Shown in pieces: positions 21,889-25,416 of a stretch of DNA of 25,416 nucleotides. The notes under the pieces were generated by a model that was not told the origin of the DNA, ran no database searches, and saw only the letters and a program-made list of their open reading frames with translations. The stretch spans positions 1 through 25,416 of the forward strand of contig DATMYV010000004.1 in the NCBI GenBank assembly GCA_035560795.1. Direction: 5' to 3'. A program made the translations under genes and the position numbers. Positions within the stretch are counted from its first letter, which is position 1; each line of letters starts with the position of its first letter. This DNA comes from Longilinea sp035560795. Its GTDB lineage: Bacteria > Chloroflexota > Anaerolineae > Anaerolineales > Anaerolineaceae.

Positions 21889-23049
21889 ATGTTGAATGCT
21901 GAACTAAAAGATCCCATCTGGGTCGATTCTTACAACCGGCTAACCCGCATTGTTGCGGATTTCGCGGGATCCCCCTATCTGGCGGTGGACACCGAATCCA
22001 ACAGCCTTTTCGCTTACCAGGAGCAGGTCTGCCTGATACAGATTTCCACAGAAAGCAACGATTACCTGATCGATCCGTTGTCTTTCTCTGATCTTTCCCC
22101 ACTGGAACCGATTTTTGCAGATCCGCGGATTGAAAAAATCTTCCATGCTGCGGAATATGACATTATTTGTCTTAAGCGCGATTTTGGGTTCACCTTTGTC
22201 AATCTCTTCGATACGATGGTAGCCGCCCGCATCCTGGGCAGGCAGGCTGTCGGCCTTGGATCGGTGTTGGAATCCGAATTCGGCATTCAGCTCGATAAAC
22301 GCTACCAACGCGCCAACTGGGGCCAGCGCCCGCTGCCGCCTGCCCAAAAAACTTATGCGCGCTTTGACAGCCACTTTTTGATCGCGCTGCGTCACCGGCT
22401 GCAGGCTGAACTGGCTGATTCGGGCCGCCTGGAGCTGGCACAGGAAGATTTCTTGCGGCTATGTCAGACTGCCATTCCGGCAGTCGATAACCCTGGCGAT
22501 GCCTGTTGGCGGCTGGCGGGTCATACCGAGATCACTCCGCGCCAGGCAGCAGTGCTCCAGGCATTGTGCAATTACCGTGACACCCGCGCACGCCAGACCA
22601 ACCAGCCTCAATTCAAGGTGCTCAGTAATTCGGCGTTGGTGGAATTGGCGCTGGCTTCCCCGCAAAACCGGGCGGAATTGATGGAGGTGAATTCGATCAG
22701 TTCCCGCCTGCTGGAGCGGCATGCCGACGGGCTGTTGAATGCCATTCAACAAGGGCAACTTGCTGCAGTACCGCTGCGTCCGCGCCGCAACCGCCATCGC
22801 GACGAAGAGCTGGCAAACCGGCAGGATGCGCTGCGCGCCTGGCGGAAAGAAACCGGCCAGAAGCTGTTGGTCGAGTCGGATGTCATCCTGCCGCGCGATG
22901 TCATGCAAGCCATCGCCGAAACCAATCCGCAGGATTTGAATGCACTCCAAAAAGTCATGGAAAGCGTGCCTTATCGTTTTCGGAAATTTGGTCCTGAAAT
23001 TCTTAACGTCATTTCACACGAAGGATCACATCATGAAAATTCATTTTGA
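21889..23049 (+). CDS. rnd: Ribonuclease D (DEDDy 3'-5' exonuclease with HRDC domain)
   Basis: A 386-residue protein, close to the usual RNase D length. Exo I is LAVDTESNS (D34, E36), Exo II is in the FHAAEYDIICLK region, and Exo III is TYARFDSHFL with the Tyr and Asp of the DEDDy class. The conserved LDKRYQRANWGQRPL is characteristic of RNase D. An HRDC-like helical domain follows (LTPRQAAVLQALCNYRD-like segment, PQNRAELMEV). It trims 3' ends of tRNA precursors and other stable RNAs in the cytoplasm. It overlaps the next gene by 17 bases, and a tRNA gene lacking an encoded CCA lies at the end of the same unit. Confidence 0.94.
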   Translation: MLNAELKDPIWVDSYNRLTRIVADFAGSPYLAVDTESNSLFAYQEQVCLIQISTESNDYLIDPLSFSDLSPLEPIFADPRIEKIFHAAEYDIICLKRDFGFTFVNLFDTMVAARILGRQAVGLGSVLESEFGIQLDKRYQRANWGQRPLPPAQKTYARFDSHFLIALRHRLQAELADSGRLELAQEDFLRLCQTAIPAVDNPGDACWRLAGHTEITPRQAAVLQALCNYRDTRARQTNQPQFKVLSNSALVELALASPQNRAELMEVNSISSRLLERHADGLLNAIQQGQLAAVPLRPRRNRHRDEELANRQDALRAWRKETGQKLLVESDVILPRDVMQAIAETNPQDLNALQKVMESVPYRFRKFGPEILNVISHEGSHHENSF

Positions 23050-24427
23050 TGGCGCCGCCCAGACGGTCACTGGTTCCCAACATTTGCTCGATATCAACGG
23101 AAAGCGCTTGCTGCTCGATTGCGGCCTGTTCCAGGGCAAACGGAAGGATTTTTACGACCGGAATCTGAATTTTAAGTACGATCCGGCCAGTATCGACGCC
23201 GTGGTTCTTTCTCATGCGCACATTGATCATTCCGGCAACCTGCCGAATCTTGTCAAAAAGGGTTTCTCAGGACCCATCTATACCACCCCGGCGACCGCCA
23301 TGCTGGCGGATGTGATGCTGCGCGACGCCGGACACATCCAGGAATCGGATGTGATCTTTGTCAACAAAAAACGCGCCCGCCAGGGCGAACCGCCCCTCGA
23401 ACCGCTCTACACAATCGAGGATGCTGCCCGGGTAGCTTATTTCTTCAAAGCCACCGAGTACGACCAGCCAACCGAAATCCTGCCAGGCGTGACCCTGATC
23501 CTGGTGGAAGCCGGTCACATCATGGGTTCCGCTGGCATCGTGTTGGATATTCAAGAGAAGGACCGGCAATTCCGCCTGTGGTTCTCCGGGGATATCGGCC
23601 GGCCGAACCTGCCGCTGATCAAGGATCCCGTCTATCCGAGCGGCGCCGATTACCTGATGATGGAATGCACCTACGGCGACAAACCGCACAGCAACCCGGA
23701 GGATGCTTTTGCCGAATTCCGCGATGTCACCCGCCGCACATTGCAGCGCGGCGGCAAGGTCATCATCCCGGCTTTCGCGGTCGGGCGAACGCAGGAATTG
23801 GTCTACGATCTCAATCGCATGATCAGCGACGGCGATTTGCCGCCTGTGCCGGTTTTCGTCGACAGCCCGCTGGCGGTGGAAACCAGCAAAGTATTTCAGA
23901 AGTTTCCGCAATATTACGATGAAGATACCCGGCGCTTCATTGCGGAAGAACGCCACCCGGCGCTCAACTTCCGCACGCTGCGCTACGTCCAATCGGTGGA
24001 TGAATCAAAATCGCTCAACGACCGCCATGAGCCCATGGTGATCATTTCGGCCTCCGGCATGGCTGAAACCGGACGGATTTTACATCACCTGCGCAACAAC
24101 ATCGAAAACCCGCGCAACACCATTTTGATCGTATCCTGGCAGGCGCCCGAGACACTTGGCCGCCGCCTGGCTGACCGTGAAAAGATGGTGCGTATCTTTG
24201 GTCAGTGGTACGAACGCCGCGCAGAAGTTGCCACCATCGGCGGGCTTTCCGCCCACGCCGGGCAGGATATTCTTCTACAATATGCAGCAGCGTCCCGATC
24301 CAGTCAGAAACAAATCTACCTGGTTCACGGCGAGCCTGACGCGGCCAGTGCCTTTCAAGCGAAACTGGCCGAGCAGCACCTGGGTCCGGTCACCTACCCG
24401 GGCTGGGGTGAAGAGGTTGAGCTTTAG
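23033..24427 (+). CDS. Beta-CASP metallo-beta-lactamase ribonuclease
   Basis: ATG 23033 is chosen because AAGGA lies 7 bases upstream and the family N-terminus (MKIHFDGAAQTVTGSQHLL) starts there. The open frame extends further upstream within rnd. The 464-residue enzyme has LSHAHIDHSGNLP (H61, H63, D65, H66), H162 in VEAGHIMGSAG and D187 in FSGDIGRP. It also has the beta-CASP blocks: IIPAFAVGRTQEL, motif B SGMAETGRILHHL (341-353) and motif C GGLSAHAGQ with H408. This group (YSH1/CPSF-like) contains zinc-dependent endo- and exoribonucleases. No KH domain is present. It is translationally coupled to RNase D, suggesting joint RNA processing. The exact substrate is unknown. Confidence 0.93.
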   Translation: MKIHFDGAAQTVTGSQHLLDINGKRLLLDCGLFQGKRKDFYDRNLNFKYDPASIDAVVLSHAHIDHSGNLPNLVKKGFSGPIYTTPATAMLADVMLRDAGHIQESDVIFVNKKRARQGEPPLEPLYTIEDAARVAYFFKATEYDQPTEILPGVTLILVEAGHIMGSAGIVLDIQEKDRQFRLWFSGDIGRPNLPLIKDPVYPSGADYLMMECTYGDKPHSNPEDAFAEFRDVTRRTLQRGGKVIIPAFAVGRTQELVYDLNRMISDGDLPPVPVFVDSPLAVETSKVFQKFPQYYDEDTRRFIAEERHPALNFRTLRYVQSVDESKSLNDRHEPMVIISASGMAETGRILHHLRNNIENPRNTILIVSWQAPETLGRRLADREKMVRIFGQWYERRAEVATIGGLSAHAGQDILLQYAAASRSSQKQIYLVHGEPDAASAFQAKLAEQHLGPVTYPGWGEEVEL

Positions 24428-24445
24428 GAAAATCCCGGGTATAAT
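24417..24445 (+). promoter_or_regulatory. Promoter of the tRNA-Ser gene
   Basis: TTGAGC (24417-24422) and TATAAT (24440-24445) are separated by 17 bases. The -35 overlaps the stop of the beta-CASP gene. Transcription would begin about 24452, six bases before the tRNA 5' end. Confidence 0.75.
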
Positions 24446-24457
24446 TGCCGGGCAATT

Positions 24458-24545
24458 GGAGAGGTGCCGGAGCGGCCGATCGGGGCGGTCTCGAAAACCG
24501 TTGTGGCGCTTGTCGTCACCGTGGGTTCGAATCCCACCCTCTCCG
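24458..24545 (+). tRNA. tRNA-Ser (anticodon CGA)
   Basis: The acceptor stem is GGAGAGG (24458-24464) paired with CCTCTCC (24538-24544), with discriminator G at 24545. The anticodon loop CTCGAAA has anticodon CGA at 24492-24494, reading UCG serine codons, closed by a 5-bp stem with one G-U pair. A long variable arm (class II, as in serine tRNAs) and a T arm with GTGGGTTCGAATCCCAC are present. CCA is not encoded and must be added after transcription. Confidence 0.95.
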
Positions 24546-24550
24546 CTAAG

Positions 24551-24576
24551 AAAAGACCTAAATACAGGTCTTTTTT
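24551..24576. terminator. Terminator 1 after tRNA-Ser
   Basis: AAAAGACCT (24551-24559) pairs with AGGTCTTTT (24566-24574) across a 6-base loop, and the stem ends in a T6 run. The A-rich left flank gives the same structure on the minus strand. Confidence 0.85.
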
Positions 24577-24609
24577 GATACCGCTGCCAGGGCAGGCCCT
24601 CTCCGCTAG

Positions 24610-24635
24610 AAAAGACCTAAAAAAAGGTCTTTTTT
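24610..24635. terminator. Terminator 2, duplicated copy
   Basis: AAAAGACCT (24610-24618) pairs with AGGTCTTTT (24625-24633) around an A6 loop, followed by TTG. It can act on the tRNA transcript from the left and, in reverse, on the minus-strand lipoprotein gene that ends at 24684. Confidence 0.8.
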
Positions 24636-24683
24636 GTTACCGCTCCGGGGGATGTATATTCTATTTTTTAATGGAACTGCATC

Positions 24684-25340
24684 TCATGGAGCCGGACATG
24701 GCGGGTCACCGGACGGAACCAGGTTGAATTTATAACGGTTCGGAATCTTCCCATCAAACCCTTTGAACACAACGTGGTCAGATACGGTCAGTGATAATTG
24801 CAGCGTGCCCGCGTTATCCACCCCGGTCAGGGTATAGGTGCCAACAGCGTCATGCGACTCGCCCGCGGATGAGATCGAATAGGTGTAAGTAACCTTGCCG
24901 TGCTGGGCGTCTTGCGGAACAAAATTAAACGTGAATGTGACTTTTGGTGTAACTGATAATATGCTGAAGGGTTTTGTGGTGCTGCACACTGTGCCCGAAA
25001 TAGCCTCGCCGCCTAGCGTTTCAATTTGCTGAACGGTGTAAGGTCCGCCGGATATATCCCCCAGCTGGGTGGGCTCGGGTGTTACCTCGCTGCTGCCCCG
25101 GTTGGCGCTACCTGATTCGCCGCCGCTGTTCCCACTGCCGCTGCCTCCCGCGCTCCCACCGGCGCCGCTGCCTGTCCCGCTGCCGCCCCCGGCCGCTGGC
25201 GGCATGACCTGTCCAATCGCCGTTGACGTTTCCGTTGGCCTTCCAGCTTCAGGCGTTGCCGATGGCAGGGTGCAGGCCATCGTCACTGCCAGGATTGCAA
25301 TAACCCCCATGAGAATCCCTGTCCGCCGATGCGTGATCAT
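24684..25340 (-). CDS. Putative lipoprotein with Gly/Ser-rich linker
   Basis: A 218-residue secreted protein. An Arg-containing n-region and a hydrophobic segment (about 9-21) are followed by C23 in VTMAC, a non-canonical but plausible lipobox. A Pro/Thr-rich stretch and then a Gly/Ser-dominated linker (about 50-83) tether a C-terminal beta-rich domain of about 120 residues. That domain contains two cysteines, one in SGTVCSTTKPF and one near the C-terminus (PPCPAP), which could form a disulfide. I do not recognise the domain. The ribosome-binding site GGAGG is 6 bases before the ATG. The layout (lipobox, low-complexity linker, small beta domain) suggests a cell-surface role, but no function is assigned. 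Confidence 0.75.
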   Translation of the reverse strand: MITHRRTGILMGVIAILAVTMACTLPSATPEAGRPTETSTAIGQVMPPAAGGGSGTGSGAGGSAGGSGSGNSGGESGSANRGSSEVTPEPTQLGDISGGPYTVQQIETLGGEAISGTVCSTTKPFSILSVTPKVTFTFNFVPQDAQHGKVTYTYSISSAGESHDAVGTYTLTGVDNAGTLQLSLTVSDHVVFKGFDGKIPNRYKFNLVPSGDPPCPAP

Positions 25341-25399
25341 GCGATTCCTCCGAAAGACCCACCAAACGCTTTCAGTCTTCTAATGCGGTTATCGGAAGA

Positions 25400-25405
25400 A
25401 TTATA
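25400..25405 (-). promoter_or_regulatory. -10 box of the putative lipoprotein gene
   Basis: TATAAT on the minus strand lies about 60 bases upstream of the ATG at 25340. The matching -35 would fall beyond the window end, so the promoter is only half seen. Confidence 0.45.
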
Positions 25406-25416
25406 TCATTTAAGAT

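Larger units (their letters stand above)
24537..24644 (+). repeat. Tandem duplication of the tRNA 3' end plus terminator
   Basis: CCCTCTCCGCT followed by an A-rich terminator and a TACCGCT tail occurs at 24537-24585 and again at 24597-24644, with a period of 60 bases. The copies differ by a one-base indel before the terminator (AAG against AG), by the loop sequence, and by GATA against GTTA. Part of the tRNA acceptor and T region is therefore repeated just downstream of the gene. Confidence 0.8.

Noticed and set aside
23267..23992. 241-residue frame antisense to the beta-CASP gene
   Set aside because: It is the complement of a well-defined enzyme and shows no independent start signals.
25090..25200. 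Repetitive GC-rich tract that might be a tandem repeat or array
   Set aside because: It is codon-level redundancy encoding the Gly/Ser linker, with no regular repeat and spacer pattern.

Overview
The window looks like a chromosomal segment of an uncultured bacterium of the Anaerolineae type (phylum Chloroflexota). This is an inference from gene content: a complete System I cytochrome c maturation operon with Chloroflexota-style accessory proteins, an MGDG-synthase-like lipid glycosyltransferase, a glucosylglycerate cluster, and low-complexity lipoproteins. No ribosomal or taxonomic marker is present, so the placement is tentative. Coding density is high. There are no IS elements, phage genes or CRISPR arrays, and no gene-free stretch exceeds about 240 bases.

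Region 1 (1-8999, minus strand) is one long cytochrome c maturation operon read leftwards: ccmE, ccmF, ccmH, ccmG, a zinc-ribbon/CcmI-like protein, a diheme cytochrome c lipoprotein, ccmA, ccmB, ccmC and a 50-residue ccmD. It ends in a perfect 15-bp hairpin. CcmE carries the CxxxY variant of the heme-binding motif. A hairpin between ccmE and ccmF may attenuate transcription. CcmABCD would load heme on CcmE, and CcmF/H/G would attach it to apocytochromes such as the diheme lipoprotein encoded in the same operon.

Region 2 (9032-11568, minus strand) is a three-gene unit: pncC (CinA C-terminal type), a GT28/MGDG-synthase-like glycosyltransferase, and an MTA/SAH-nucleosidase-like purine phosphorylase family protein.

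Region 3 (11602-18719, plus strand) is carbohydrate and compatible-solute metabolism. A cytosolic GH1 beta-glucosidase is followed by a separately promoted cluster: a GT4 glycosyltransferase, a glucosyl-3-phosphoglycerate synthase fused to two universal-stress-protein-like domains, a histidine phosphatase, and a GH63-type glucosylglycerate hydrolase. Together these can make and break glucosylglycerate, and possibly a mannosylated derivative. The cluster has a consensus promoter and a roughly 150-nt leader with a strong hairpin.

Region 4 (18761-21754) holds a conserved-looking membrane protein of unknown function with a near-perfect, palindrome-rich promoter. It converges through a bidirectional terminator on an OmpR-family two-component system.

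Region 5 (21876-25405) has RNase D and a beta-CASP metallo-beta-lactamase ribonuclease in overlapping frames, then tRNA-Ser(CGA). The tRNA 3' end plus its terminator is tandemly duplicated. A Gly/Ser-rich putative lipoprotein closes the window on the minus strand.

The strongest candidates for something undescribed are the UspA-UspA-GpgS fusion with its neighbours, and the cytochrome maturation operon that combines a CxxxY CcmE with CcmH and two built-in accessory proteins.
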